Of a stretch of 64,000 bases of DNA, positions 17,225 through 26,112 are shown one piece after another. Within the stretch, counting starts at the first letter, position 1, and each line of letters opens with the position of its first letter. A program made the translations under genes and the position numbers. Below the pieces are notes generated by a model that worked only from the letters and a program-made list of their open reading frames with translations, was not told the DNA's origin and ran no database searches. The DNA comes from Lacrimispora sphenoides (lineage in GTDB: Bacteria > Bacillota > Clostridia > Lachnospirales > Lachnospiraceae): the NCBI RefSeq assembly GCF_900105215.1, contig NZ_FOIP01000002.1:248001-312000 (forward strand), in the 5' to 3' direction.

Positions 17225-18604
17225 ATGAGGAAAAAAAGAGCAGCAGTATTGGTGTTGGCAGCGGCGGCTATTCTGTCAGGATGCAGCGGGAAGACAGCCG
17301 CAGAAGCAACAGCATCAGCAAACGGGGAAACAGCAAAGACAGAAGCTGCGAAGACAGACAATGGTAAGCCGGGGGATGCGGTTACCATCAGCCTGGTAGA
17401 ATCCCTGACCAGTCCGGAACGTACGGCTGTTTTACGAGGAATTGCGGACAAGTATGAGGCAGAGCATCCCAATATCAAGATTGATATTGTATCCCCGCCA
17501 TTGGAGAATGCTGATGCGAAAATCACCCAGATGCTGATGAATGGAAGCGGTGTGGATATCGTAGAAGTAAGAGATTCCACAATTACCCAGTTTGTGACCA
17601 ATGAATGGATTGCAGATCTTCAGAAATACCTGGATGGCTGGTCGGAAAAAGACACTTTAACAGATTCTGCAAAAGAAGTAATCCATTACATGAAAGACGG
17701 AGCTTACATGGTTCCTTATGGATTTTATCAGAGAGGTCTTTACTACAGGGCCGACTGGTTTAAGGAAAAAGGCTTGAAGCAGCCTGAAACCTGGCAGGAT
17801 CTCTATGACTCGGGAGTTGCCGTTACGGATCCGGCAAACAGCCGTTTTGGTTATTCTTTCCGTGGCGGCACAAGCGGTTACCAGTATGCAGATACGATTT
17901 ACTGGAGCTGGATCGGTACAGATAAGCTTGCAGATCCCAATGCCGGCTATTATTTGAAAGATGGCAATGGGGCAACCATTTTTACACTGCCAGAGGTAAA
18001 GGAAGCACTTCATTTCTATAAGGATCTTTTTAAAAATGCTTCTCCAACGGATTCCATAGCATGGGGCTTTTCGGAGATGGTACAGGGCTTTGTGGGAGGA
18101 ACCACCTCTATGCTGATTCAGGATCCGGAAGTAATTGCGACCTGCTCCGCCGATTTACAGGATGACCAGTGGGATTTAGTTCCCTTCCCCAAGGGACCGT
18201 CCGGCCAGGCTGTTTTTCCAAATGGATTCGCCGGCTGGGGCATGACATCCTTTACAGAACATCCGGATGAGGCAGCGGATTTCCTTTTGTACTTGTCCAA
18301 TTCCGAGAATAATACATACTTTGCAAAGAATTATTCCACAATCCCGATTCACAGTAATGCAGCAGATAAAGACAGTTATTTTTCAGAGGCACGGTTCGCG
18401 ATGTATATGGACATGGCAAAAGAGCCGGCTGTATACCGTCATGCGGCATATCCTCAGATGTATGAAGCGTTTGCCACATATAAAACAGAGGTTGATACCA
18501 TGTATCAGAAGTATCTCACCGACGAGATTACGGATGATGACCTGTTAAAATGGCTGGATGAATTCTGGACAAAAGCATATCAGGATGAAGGACAGAAGTG
18601 GTAA
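17225..18604 (+). CDS. Extracellular solute-binding lipoprotein, carbohydrate (CUT1) type
   Basis: 459 residues. Residues 1-20 form a lipoprotein signal with lipobox ILSGC (Cys20), then a low-complexity Ala/Glu/Thr linker and a family 1 solute-binding domain (IRGIADKYEAEHPNIKIDIVSPP..., DIVEVRDSTITQFVTNEWIADL..., MLIQDPEV). Start chosen at ATG 17225 because AAAGGAGGAGAA precedes it; the frame begins 12 codons earlier inside the PLP-enzyme gene. Family 1 binding proteins usually carry oligosaccharides or glycosides, but the neighbouring sulfur-amino-acid enzyme suggests an unusual cargo, for example a thio-sugar or sugar-conjugated amino acid (inference). Confidence 0.9.
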   Translation: MRKKRAAVLVLAAAAILSGCSGKTAAEATASANGETAKTEAAKTDNGKPGDAVTISLVESLTSPERTAVLRGIADKYEAEHPNIKIDIVSPPLENADAKITQMLMNGSGVDIVEVRDSTITQFVTNEWIADLQKYLDGWSEKDTLTDSAKEVIHYMKDGAYMVPYGFYQRGLYYRADWFKEKGLKQPETWQDLYDSGVAVTDPANSRFGYSFRGGTSGYQYADTIYWSWIGTDKLADPNAGYYLKDGNGATIFTLPEVKEALHFYKDLFKNASPTDSIAWGFSEMVQGFVGGTTSMLIQDPEVIATCSADLQDDQWDLVPFPKGPSGQAVFPNGFAGWGMTSFTEHPDEAADFLLYLSNSENNTYFAKNYSTIPIHSNAADKDSYFSEARFAMYMDMAKEPAVYRHAAYPQMYEAFATYKTEVDTMYQKYLTDEITDDDLLKWLDEFWTKAYQDEGQKW

Positions 18605-18630
18605 GCAGGAACTAAATAATCATAAGTATA

Positions 18631-18658
18631 TCTGGAAGGGGAGGGATCTCCTTCCAGA
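18631..18658 (+). other. Intercistronic hairpin after the binding-protein gene
   Basis: TCTGGAAGG and CCTTCCAGA form a perfect 9-bp stem with a 10-base loop and no T-run. Such hairpins between binding-protein and permease genes commonly protect the upstream message and let the binding protein be made in excess. Confidence 0.6.
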
Positions 18659-18697
18659 CTCCTTATAGATGAGAGGCAGTAAAGAGGAGGGAACGGT

Positions 18698-19603
18698 ATG
18701 AAACAAAAATCGAGACTTCAATTGAAAAGAGCCTGTTTTATCTTTCTTATGGTTCTTCCCGCCATTATCATTCCTATTATATTTACATATTATCCCATGA
18801 TCAAGGGATCCATGATGGCTTTCCAGAGTTATAATCTGATGAATATTAAAAATATCAAATGGGTGGGATTTGATAATTTTAAAAAGTTATTCCAGCACAG
18901 TGCAAGCAATACCTTCTATTCCACCATGTGGAATACCGTCAAGTGGGTCGGGATTTCACTGTTATTCCAGTTCATGGCAGGATTTGCCATGGCGCTGCTC
19001 TTAAAAAAGAAATTTAAGGGAAGCGGTGTGTACCAGGGCCTGATTTTTTTCCCTTGGGCAGTGTCCGGATTTATTATCGGGATCATGTGGCGTTGGATGT
19101 TTAATGGTACTTCCGGCGTTATCAATGACATGCTGATAAAAATGCATCTGATCCGCCTGCCGGTGGGTTGGCTGGCAGATAAAAGTACGGCGCTGTATTC
19201 CTGCATTATAGCAAATATATGGTATGGGATCCCATTTTTCACGATCATGATTACGGCTGCCTTAAGAGGGGTACCGGAAGAACTATATGAAGCTGCTGAT
19301 GTGGATGGAGCAAATCCATTCCAGAAATTTTCCGGTATTACAGTACCCTGTATCCGGTCCGTATTATTGCTGACTGTTTTGCTTAGGGTGATCTGGATCT
19401 TTAATTTCCCGGATCTGATTTATTCCATGACACAGGGTGGTCCGGCGGGATCGTCCAATATCATCACGTCCTACATGATGCAGCTCGTCCAGAGTTTAGA
19501 CTATGGCATGGCTTCCGCCGTTGGGGTATTGTGCATCATTTTTTTAATGATATTTGCATCATTTTACCTGACGCTTACCAAATATACGGATAAGGAGGCA
19601 TGA
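18698..19603 (+). CDS. ABC sugar-type permease (MalF/UgpA family)
   Basis: 301 residues with six membrane segments. The EAA loop reads EELYEAADVDGANPFQKFSGITVPCIRSVLLLTVLLR, the canonical CUT1 pattern that docks the ATPase. Preceded by AAAGAGGAGGGAACGG. Partner of the following permease; together with the lipoprotein it makes an importer lacking its own ATPase gene here, so it probably uses a shared MsiK/UgpC-type ATPase encoded elsewhere. Confidence 0.92.
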   Translation: MKQKSRLQLKRACFIFLMVLPAIIIPIIFTYYPMIKGSMMAFQSYNLMNIKNIKWVGFDNFKKLFQHSASNTFYSTMWNTVKWVGISLLFQFMAGFAMALLLKKKFKGSGVYQGLIFFPWAVSGFIIGIMWRWMFNGTSGVINDMLIKMHLIRLPVGWLADKSTALYSCIIANIWYGIPFFTIMITAALRGVPEELYEAADVDGANPFQKFSGITVPCIRSVLLLTVLLRVIWIFNFPDLIYSMTQGGPAGSSNIITSYMMQLVQSLDYGMASAVGVLCIIFLMIFASFYLTLTKYTDKEA

Positions 19604-19606
19604 CAT

Positions 19607-20449
19607 ATGACTGCAGCAAGTAAAAAACAGGTGTGGAAAATCTTTAAGTTTGCCGTACTTTCTGTCTTTCTTGTGTTGACCATGTTCCCTTTTCTATGGA
19701 TGCTGCTTACTTCATTAAAGGGATCTCAGGGCGAGATTTACGCATTCCCGGTGAGATATCTGCCGGATCCGGTCTCTTTCGTCAATTATGCGGCAATGCT
19801 CTGGAAAGGTAATTTTGCCAGATACTTATGTAATTCATTTTTTACATCTTCTGTGGCAGCTGCCTGTGCGGTCTTTATTTCCATTCTTGCCAGTTATGTT
19901 ATCAGCAGATTCCGTTTCCGCTTTAAAAATGTGTTGCTGCTGTTTTTCCTGGTTACGCAGATGATACCGATGTTCATTATGCTGGCACCATTGTATCAGA
20001 TGTTAGGCAAGATGCGGATGCTGAATAATTTGTATGGCCTGGCAATGCTATACACAAATATGATGATACCTTTTTCTGTTGTAACTTTATGCGGCTTTTT
20101 TGACGGAGTACCTAAATCTCTGGAAGAAGCGGCATGGATTGATGGCTGCGGCTATCTGCAGGCATTATTTCAGGTGATTGTACCGGTCATTATGCCGGGC
20201 ATCGCCGCCACATTTATCTTTGCATTCATCAATTCCTGGAATGAACTTTTTATGTCGGTTATGTTTATTGATGTGGATAAATTTAAGACAATACCGGTAG
20301 GACTTAACGCTCTGATCTTAAAATATGATATAAAATGGGGGGAAATGGCAGCAGGTACCATTATGTCCTTGATTCCCACCATGTGTTTGTTTACCTTTGC
20401 ACAGAAATATATGATAGAAGGGCTTACAGCCGGATCGGTGAAAGGATGA
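19607..20449 (+). CDS. ABC sugar-type permease (MalG/UgpE family)
   Basis: 280 residues, six membrane segments. The EAA loop is LEEAAWIDGCGYLQALFQVIVPVIMPGIAATFIFAFINSWNELF, typical of the second CUT1 permease. Starts 4 bases after the MalF-type gene (GGAGG inside its last codons) and ends with the usual GLTAGSVKG motif. Terminator about 85 bases downstream closes the operon. Confidence 0.93.
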   Translation: MTAASKKQVWKIFKFAVLSVFLVLTMFPFLWMLLTSLKGSQGEIYAFPVRYLPDPVSFVNYAAMLWKGNFARYLCNSFFTSSVAAACAVFISILASYVISRFRFRFKNVLLLFFLVTQMIPMFIMLAPLYQMLGKMRMLNNLYGLAMLYTNMMIPFSVVTLCGFFDGVPKSLEEAAWIDGCGYLQALFQVIVPVIMPGIAATFIFAFINSWNELFMSVMFIDVDKFKTIPVGLNALILKYDIKWGEMAAGTIMSLIPTMCLFTFAQKYMIEGLTAGSVKG

Positions 20450-20532
20450 TTGAGGATATGAGGGAATGTAATTTTTACCTTGGGATTTGAATAGGACGGA
20501 AAACAGAAGAAAGTTCATATAGGGGGAAACTT

Positions 20533-20568
20533 AAAGGGAACGGTATGATGCGGTTCCCTTTTGGTTTT
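20533..20568 (+). terminator. Terminator of the ABC transporter operon
   Basis: AAAGGGAAC (20533-20541) pairs with GTTCCCTTT (20553-20561), 11-base loop, followed by TGGTTTT. Good stem, moderate T-run. Confidence 0.7.
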
Positions 20569-20599
20569 AGAAAGTAGTTCTGTAGAATCGGTATGCGTA

Positions 20600-20628
20600 T
20601 TGACATAAGATTTTGTAAAATCTATAAT
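20600..20628 (+). promoter_or_regulatory. Perfect consensus promoter of the two-component operon
   Basis: TTGACA (20600-20605), 17-bp spacer, TATAAT (20623-20628), all consensus. It would give a 5' leader of about 145 nt before the response regulator at 20782. The leader contains a 31-codon frame (20700-20795) with no convincing ribosome binding site at its ATG, overlapping the regulator start. Confidence 0.75.
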
Positions 20629-20781
20629 GTTATCATTGGTTTAAGCTTTATAAGTTTCGGAGTAATTTGCTTTGCTTCTTATCTTTGATATGTTAAGAAA
20701 TGATCGCCAGGAGATATTTGAACCTTAATAGAATTTTGGCTGACAGATATAGAAATAAGAAAGTAATACTTTTAGGGGAAA

Positions 20782-21501
20782 ATGATTGTGATTGAGATAG
20801 CTGTTTGTGATGATGAACGTTACTTGCTGAGAGAATTGGAAACATGTTTGTATGAACTTGGAAAGAGTGCGGGGATTCAGGTAGACGTGGAATGTTATGA
20901 AGACGGAAAAGACCTGGTTAAAGTAGTTAACGAAGGAAAGCGGTATGACATTATTTATCTGGATGTCCGGATGAGACATATGGATGGCCTGGAAGCGGCA
21001 TATAAAATACGTGAAATAGACCGTACAGTGCAAATGGTGTATGTGACATCTCATGACAGATGCATGAAAGAAACCTTCCGGGTTGCACCAATTGGATTTA
21101 TTACAAAACCCATAAAAAAGAAAGAATTTGAGGAAACCTTTTATTATGCATTAAGGCTTGTAGAGGAACAGGATGCGTATTACCGTTTCCGGTATATGAA
21201 GTCGGATTATAAAGTGGCAATACGTGATATTCTGTATTTTGAAAGCAAGCTTCGGGTGGCTGAAATTACTTTGCAGGATGGCTGCTTAAAAGAATATAGA
21301 GCGTTAAATGATATAGAAAAAAGCCTGGAACAAAGCACAGGGAGATTTTTACGGATACATAAGTCTTATCTGGTAAATTACCAGCATGTTATTCGAATGG
21401 GGTATGAAGAAATAGAGATGCCGAAAGGAATCATATTGCCCTTGAGCAGGACGTACAAAAAGTCGGTAGAAGAAAAATTGAGACAGTTTAAAAAGAGGTA
21501 A
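20782..21501 (+). CDS. LytTR-family response regulator (AgrA-like)
   Basis: 239 residues. The receiver domain has the acidic pair Asp10-Asp11, phospho-acceptor Asp61 in IIYLDVRMRHMDG, the TSH segment and Lys in ITKPIKK. Residues about 140-237 form a LytTR DNA-binding domain (RDILYFESKLRVAEI..., FLRIHKSYLVNYQHV). Such regulators bind pairs of short direct repeats and usually control peptide or exopolysaccharide genes. It is followed 3 bases later by its sensor kinase. No agrB/agrD gene is seen nearby. Confidence 0.92.
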   Translation: MIVIEIAVCDDERYLLRELETCLYELGKSAGIQVDVECYEDGKDLVKVVNEGKRYDIIYLDVRMRHMDGLEAAYKIREIDRTVQMVYVTSHDRCMKETFRVAPIGFITKPIKKKEFEETFYYALRLVEEQDAYYRFRYMKSDYKVAIRDILYFESKLRVAEITLQDGCLKEYRALNDIEKSLEQSTGRFLRIHKSYLVNYQHVIRMGYEEIEMPKGIILPLSRTYKKSVEEKLRQFKKR

Positions 21502-21504
21502 ATA

Positions 21505-22806
21505 ATGAATGCAGTTAAAATGATTTTTACAGGTATAAGTATGTCGTTATATTCTACTTATTTACTGAAAGTATATCTTGATATTTTTCTTGTAAAGAGG
21601 AGCGGATGTACGAGGGTGGTTGGTTGGCTGCTTTTTTTCCTATGGCAGATTTGCATCAATACGGAAATATTTTTTTTCCATCCGGTAATAAATTTGATAA
21701 TGACATTAACGTCAATTTTGTCAGTTGGTATTATTTCTTATGAAGGGATATTTTGGAAGCGGTGTTCATTTCCTTTAACTTTCGTGATGATGTGGATGCT
21801 TTTGGAAGGGATAGCAGAAGCTGCCTATTCATATCTGAATAATGGGCAAAGTCCGACATTTTTGTTTAACTCTATTTCTTCAAAAGTCTTATTGTTTCTA
21901 GTAGTGATGGGAATCCGACGGTTTATGAACCGCCATGGAGGTGGAAGAGTGGCTTATGGCGGAGGCGCCCATATAGTCATATTTTTGTTATCAGGAATGG
22001 TGTTATATCCTATCTTTTATATGCTGGTAGAAACATCGGAAATAAAAGGAACGGATACCTTTGGCTGGCTGTTTATGGCAGCGCTGATATTAACGGTTAT
22101 GAATCTATCCATGTACCCCATTTACTTAAGATTAGTGGAAACCATTCAGCTAAAAAGGAATTCTTCTATGTATGTAAAACAATTGGAAAGCTATGAAAAA
22201 CAGCATGGCCTGGAGGAAGCAGCGGCAGAAGAGATACAGGAAATGAAACATGATATGAAACAGCACCTGATCTATTTACAAGAGCTGACAAAATCTGATC
22301 AAAAAGAAAAATTATTAGTGACTTTGGAACATTTGATCGGCCAAACAGGGAGCATAGGACGATTGGAGTCAAGAACAGGAAATTTGATAATAGATGCTTT
22401 TGTAAATCATGTGTGGGAAAAGACCTGTAAAAAAGGGATACTTTTACATACAAAGCTGGATGTGCCTCATGTGATGAAGATAAAAGATGAAGATCTGGGG
22501 GTTTTGCTGGGAAATGCCTTGGACAATGCGGTAGAGGCTTCAGAACATGTAAAAAGGGGCAAGGGAGAGATTTGGATAGAGATAACGTATGAAAAAGGAT
22601 ATTTGTATATTTTCGTCAGAAACCGCTATCAGGGAAAAATAGAGTATAATAAAGAAAACAGACTGGAAAGCCAGAAAGAAGAGGCATTTCATGGCTGGGG
22701 GATTCACTCGATGAAGAAGATAGCAAAAAAATATCATGGTCATGTGGAATTGGATTGGGAGGGAGATATATTTTCATTGGAAACTATATTATACGATGAT
22801 ATATAA
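21505..22806 (+). CDS. GHKL-type sensor histidine kinase (AgrC-like)
   Basis: 433 residues with six hydrophobic segments in the first 210 residues, a coiled stretch, then a kinase core: His249 in EMKHDMKQHL (phospho-accepting site), LLGNALDNAVEAS (N box) and WGIHSMKKIAKKYHG (G box). The HPK10/GHKL arrangement matches AgrC-type receptors for peptides. Cognate partner is the response regulator just upstream. The ligand is unknown because no pheromone gene accompanies it. Confidence 0.9.
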   Translation: MNAVKMIFTGISMSLYSTYLLKVYLDIFLVKRSGCTRVVGWLLFFLWQICINTEIFFFHPVINLIMTLTSILSVGIISYEGIFWKRCSFPLTFVMMWMLLEGIAEAAYSYLNNGQSPTFLFNSISSKVLLFLVVMGIRRFMNRHGGGRVAYGGGAHIVIFLLSGMVLYPIFYMLVETSEIKGTDTFGWLFMAALILTVMNLSMYPIYLRLVETIQLKRNSSMYVKQLESYEKQHGLEEAAAEEIQEMKHDMKQHLIYLQELTKSDQKEKLLVTLEHLIGQTGSIGRLESRTGNLIIDAFVNHVWEKTCKKGILLHTKLDVPHVMKIKDEDLGVLLGNALDNAVEASEHVKRGKGEIWIEITYEKGYLYIFVRNRYQGKIEYNKENRLESQKEEAFHGWGIHSMKKIAKKYHGHVELDWEGDIFSLETILYDDI

Positions 22807-22831
22807 TTAAATTTAAAAGAACGATTTCATG

Positions 22832-22882
22832 AAAGACAGGATGACATTGAAGCATAAGCTGGATGTCATTTTGTCTTTTTTA
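22832..22882 (+). terminator. Terminator after the two-component pair
   Basis: Outer arms AAAGACA/TGTCTTT and inner arms ATGACAT/ATGTCAT form a long hairpin ending in TTTTTT. The sequence from 22883 to 23157 holds no recognisable gene beyond the ribosome binding site of the next one. Confidence 0.8.
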
Positions 22883-23157
22883 TTGGTTCCATTTCATTTA
22901 AAAGTTACATATAAACCGTTAATAATTACATGGAAGGGGAAAAACGCGAAAAATATAGTATATTGTAAAAAAATAAAGGGGAGGTTCTTTGCTGATATAA
23001 AGATTTAAAAAGCATTCAGGTTGCGAAAATGTATTTTGAAGGTTTGGTCTGGCGATTTGAGAGAGATAAGGAATTAATAAAGTAAGAATCTAAGAACCAG
23101 TTAAAGAAAGGCTAAAGATTCCGAGTGATTAAGTGGAATCAATAGGAGGTCATAATT

Positions 23158-23937
23158 ATGCAATCATATTTTGTACAAATGAACGAGGATTATATTAAGA
23201 AACATTACCCGAACCGTTCCGTATTTTCTTCGGTTAATAAATCTAATCAGAAAAATGGAATAGGTATTTATGCCTTCTTTGGTATTCTTATGGTGATGTC
23301 AGGATTGGGAACTGCTTGGGGGATCGTAACAACGATAGGATGTATAAAAGAAGGGGAAAGTGATATGGTTGCTCCAGGTTTATTTATCATTGGGTTTTTC
23401 TTTGTCATTTTTGCTATTTCGATTTTTACAATAATATTCACCCATAAGCGGAATAGCCTAGGTGCCGAGGGGTTGATTAAAAAAAGCGCTAAAAATAGTG
23501 AGTGTAACGAAAGTGAAATTCGCGAATTTGAGCTTCAGGCAATGGCTTCCGATAGCTTTATTCTTGCGCTCACAGGGAAGATGAAAGCTATGTTATCCGG
23601 GCAGAAAGATGGGATACTGACTAGAGATTTCATCTATTTAGCCGATTGTAATAATATTGTTATGAAACGCAGCGATATTGTTGGGGCTTTTCTTGTAGAA
23701 CGGACATTTTATATTAATGAAAATAAATATACCCGCAAACCTGTTAGATATTTAACAATAACTATTGTTTCAAATAAATGCATTCAAACGTTAGCAGAAA
23801 CTTCAATAGAAGCTGGCAAAGCTCTTTTAACGATGCTTCAAGAACAAAACCCACAGATTGATACAAAAGACTGCAGTGTCATACAGGAGAAGGAACATAA
23901 TAAATACTGTAAAATGATGCTTTCTTCTCATTCATAG
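23158..23937 (+). CDS. Hypothetical membrane protein with two transmembrane segments
   Basis: 259 residues, starting after AGGAGG at 23144-23149. Two hydrophobic segments (about residues 38-62 and 77-100) near the N-terminus are followed by a soluble domain of about 150 residues with an Ile/Val-rich strand pattern (ILTRDFIYLADCNNIVMKRSDIVGAFLVERTFY), resembling the DUF6709-type clostridial proteins, though I cannot confirm the family. Monocistronic. No catalytic motif seen. Confidence 0.65.
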   Translation: MQSYFVQMNEDYIKKHYPNRSVFSSVNKSNQKNGIGIYAFFGILMVMSGLGTAWGIVTTIGCIKEGESDMVAPGLFIIGFFFVIFAISIFTIIFTHKRNSLGAEGLIKKSAKNSECNESEIREFELQAMASDSFILALTGKMKAMLSGQKDGILTRDFIYLADCNNIVMKRSDIVGAFLVERTFYINENKYTRKPVRYLTITIVSNKCIQTLAETSIEAGKALLTMLQEQNPQIDTKDCSVIQEKEHNKYCKMMLSSHS

Positions 23938-24042
23938 TAATAGCAAACTATACATAATCCTGTTGAGGGGTATAAGTAAACCGTAAAAGTTTAAACTCAA
24001 GTTTGCAGGATACTAATTAATAAGATAAAAGAGGGATCAGCT

Positions 24043-24267
24043 ATGAGTTTAAGAAACATATATCGTAAAATCGCTAAAGGGCATGGTGTATCGGTTGCAG
24101 AAGTAAAAAGAGAAATGCAATCGGCAATTGACTATGCTTATAAAAAGAATGATAAATCTGAGCGTGAAAGGGTTATTCAAGAGAGTTTTTCTTGTAAGGG
24201 AGAAGTGCCTGATGCGGAAGAACTTATTAACGCCTCGGTTCGTAAATTAAAAGGCAACAGATCATAA
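24043..24267 (+). CDS. Small conserved protein, Spo0A-C-like helical domain
   Basis: 74 residues with a strongly helical N-terminus LRNIYRKIAKGHGVSVAEVKREMQSAIDYAYKK and a short tail. This pattern recalls short clostridial proteins annotated as sporulation initiation factor Spo0A C-terminal-like domains. GAGGGATC precedes ATG 24043. It ends just before a strong terminator hairpin. Function unknown; a DNA-binding role is possible but unproven. Confidence 0.6.
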   Translation: MSLRNIYRKIAKGHGVSVAEVKREMQSAIDYAYKKNDKSERERVIQESFSCKGEVPDAEELINASVRKLKGNRS

Positions 24268-24278
24268 TAATGAATAAA

Positions 24279-24322
24279 AAATGACTACATATACCTCATA
24301 GCAGATATACGTAGTCATTTGA
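24279..24322 (+). terminator. Terminator after the 74-residue gene
   Basis: ATGACTAC-a-TATA and TATA-c-GTAGTCAT form a stem of about 12 bp with one mismatch and a loop of roughly 12 bases; T-run short (ATTTG). Confidence 0.6.
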
Positions 24323-24422
24323 ATGATTGGGCGTGTAATTTTATAGAATATACTCTTATTGTTTTTTCTCACAATTTGAAATATAATAAACAGAATAATT
24401 ACAATCTGGAGGAACGACCCCA

Positions 24423-24638
24423 ATGGCAAACCAAAACCAATTTTGCACCTGCACAGAAACCACCTGCAAACTAAACCCATGCAATCACAATCTTGGCTGT
24501 GACCCATGTATCCGAAAGAATTTAAAGCAAGGAGAAATCCCTGGCTGTTTCTTTCACCTAATCAGTGATGATACATCTCAGCTTAAAGAATTTACTATTG
24601 AAAGTTTTGTCCAGTTCTATTTAAAAAATAAAGAATAG
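24423..24638 (+). CDS. DUF6485-like Cys-rich small protein
   Basis: 71 residues with seven Cys in the first 40 (FCTCTETTCKLNPCNHNLGCDPCIRKN...GCFF), a layout that suggests a metal (Zn or Fe-S) site. I recognise the pattern of the DUF6485 family common in anaerobic Firmicutes and archaea; function not known. GGAGG precedes ATG 24423. Converges with the MATE gene, whose stop is 3 bases away from its own stop. Confidence 0.7.
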   Translation: MANQNQFCTCTETTCKLNPCNHNLGCDPCIRKNLKQGEIPGCFFHLISDDTSQLKEFTIESFVQFYLKNKE

Positions 24639-24641
24639 ACG

Positions 24642-26000
24642 TTACGCTAAGCCTTCACCGGTCCGGCGGTTGTTTACATAATATTGCCTGATTAAAATAA
24701 CGCCGATCACATCTGCAAGAGCCCATCCGATAGGAATCGCCCACCAGATCCCAACCATTCCGATCCAATTCACAGCGGACAGTATATAAGCCAGGATAAC
24801 TCTGGTACCAAGGCTTACAACGGTAAGTACAATGGATACCCCTGGCTTTCCGATCCCACGGAATAGGCCATAAAACATAAACAGATACCCGATCAGGCAA
24901 TAAAAGCCAGCTACAATAGAAAGGTATTGTACACCAATCCTCAATATCTCTGTTTCACTTTTATTAATAAAGATATACATCAAAGGTTTTGCAGATACTA
25001 ATATTAAGACGGAAATAATAACGCAGTAAATGGTTATTAATTTAACTGCGGAGCGTATTCCGGTGTAAATACGTTTTTGCTTTCCTGCACCCATATTTTG
25101 GGCGATAAAGGTAGAAAAGGCGTTGCCAAAATCCTGCACCGGCATATAAGCAAAGCTTTCTATTTTAACAACTGCAGCAAAAGCTGCCATTGCAGAAACA
25201 CCGAAGCTGTTGACTAAACCCTGTATCAGCAAAATTCCAAAATTCATAACCGAATACTGAATGCTGGAGAGTATGGAGAAATTTGAAATTTTTTTAATAA
25301 TACTCTTATTAAAATACAAATGCTCCCTTTTAAGACGGATCAGAGGAACGCGCAGCATGCAAAAAAGAGCAATGCCAATGGCAGAAAATCCTTGTGCAAT
25401 GATTGTGGCATAGGCAGCACCGGCAATCCCCATCTGAAGTGGAACAACGAATATGATATCCAGCACGATATTAATAACAGCAGATAGAATTAGAAAGATA
25501 AGCGGCACTACCGAATTACCTATGCTCCGCATAGCAGCGCTGAAGTAATTATAAATATATGTAAAACTAATCCCATAAAAAATAATCTGCAGGTAAATCT
25601 TTGCGTCCATGAAAATTTCCTCAGGAATATTGATAAAGGTTAAAATCTCATCAATAAAAATGATGGAGCACACATTGATAATAACTGTGACGATTCCAAT
25701 GAAAACAAAAGCGGTAAAATAGCAGTTTTTTAGTTTATCAATTTCCTTTGCACCATAAATCAGGGAAAACACCACACTGCTTCCCATGCAGAATCCAATG
25801 ATGATAGAGGTCAATAAAACCATAACAGAAAATGAACTGCCTACCGCAGCAAGGGCATTGGAACCAATAAACTTTCCAACAATCACCGTATCTGCAACAT
25901 TATATAATTGTTGAAATATGTTTCCTATGATCATGGGGATAGCAAAATTTATCATGGCCTTTGTTTCATTGCCGTTGATCAGATCTCTTGTAGTATTCAT
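24642..26000 (-). CDS. MATE-family efflux transporter
   Basis: 452 residues, twelve membrane segments with internal two-fold repeat typical of MATE/NorM-DinF (MIIGNIFQQLYNVADTVIVGKFIGSNALAAVGSS near the start and VNSFGVSAMAAFAAVVKIESFAYMPVQDFGNAFSTFIAQNMGAGKQ in the second half). Cation-coupled export of drugs or metabolites. Its promoter region carries a perfect 17-bp palindrome. Confidence 0.92.
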   Translation of the reverse strand: MNTTRDLINGNETKAMINFAIPMIIGNIFQQLYNVADTVIVGKFIGSNALAAVGSSFSVMVLLTSIIIGFCMGSSVVFSLIYGAKEIDKLKNCYFTAFVFIGIVTVIINVCSIIFIDEILTFINIPEEIFMDAKIYLQIIFYGISFTYIYNYFSAAMRSIGNSVVPLIFLILSAVINIVLDIIFVVPLQMGIAGAAYATIIAQGFSAIGIALFCMLRVPLIRLKREHLYFNKSIIKKISNFSILSSIQYSVMNFGILLIQGLVNSFGVSAMAAFAAVVKIESFAYMPVQDFGNAFSTFIAQNMGAGKQKRIYTGIRSAVKLITIYCVIISVLILVSAKPLMYIFINKSETEILRIGVQYLSIVAGFYCLIGYLFMFYGLFRGIGKPGVSIVLTVVSLGTRVILAYILSAVNWIGMVGIWWAIPIGWALADVIGVILIRQYYVNNRRTGEGLA

Positions 26001-26095
26001 GTTTAACTATAGAATCCTTTCAAAGTATTAATTGCGGCAGGGAAAATCAGTTTGTGAACAATTTTTAAAACTTCATTGTGTCATGTAACCCCTTA

Positions 26096-26112
26096 TTTAT
26101 GCAATGCATAAA
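26096..26112 (-). promoter_or_regulatory. 17-bp palindromic operator of the MATE gene
   Basis: TTTATGCA-A-TGCATAAA is a perfect odd palindrome 96-112 bases upstream of the MATE start, directly downstream (on the minus strand) of a TTGACA -35 at 26140-26135 and a weak -10 at 26117-26112. Its position is that of a repressor operator. No dedicated regulator gene is adjacent. Confidence 0.55.

Noticed and set aside
20700..20795. 31-codon frame in the leader of the LytTR regulator
   Set aside because: No ribosome binding site at its ATG and no AgrD-like motif; mentioned only as a candidate leader peptide.
24262..24507. 81-codon minus-strand frame
   Set aside because: Antisense to the DUF6485-like gene and the terminator; no site.
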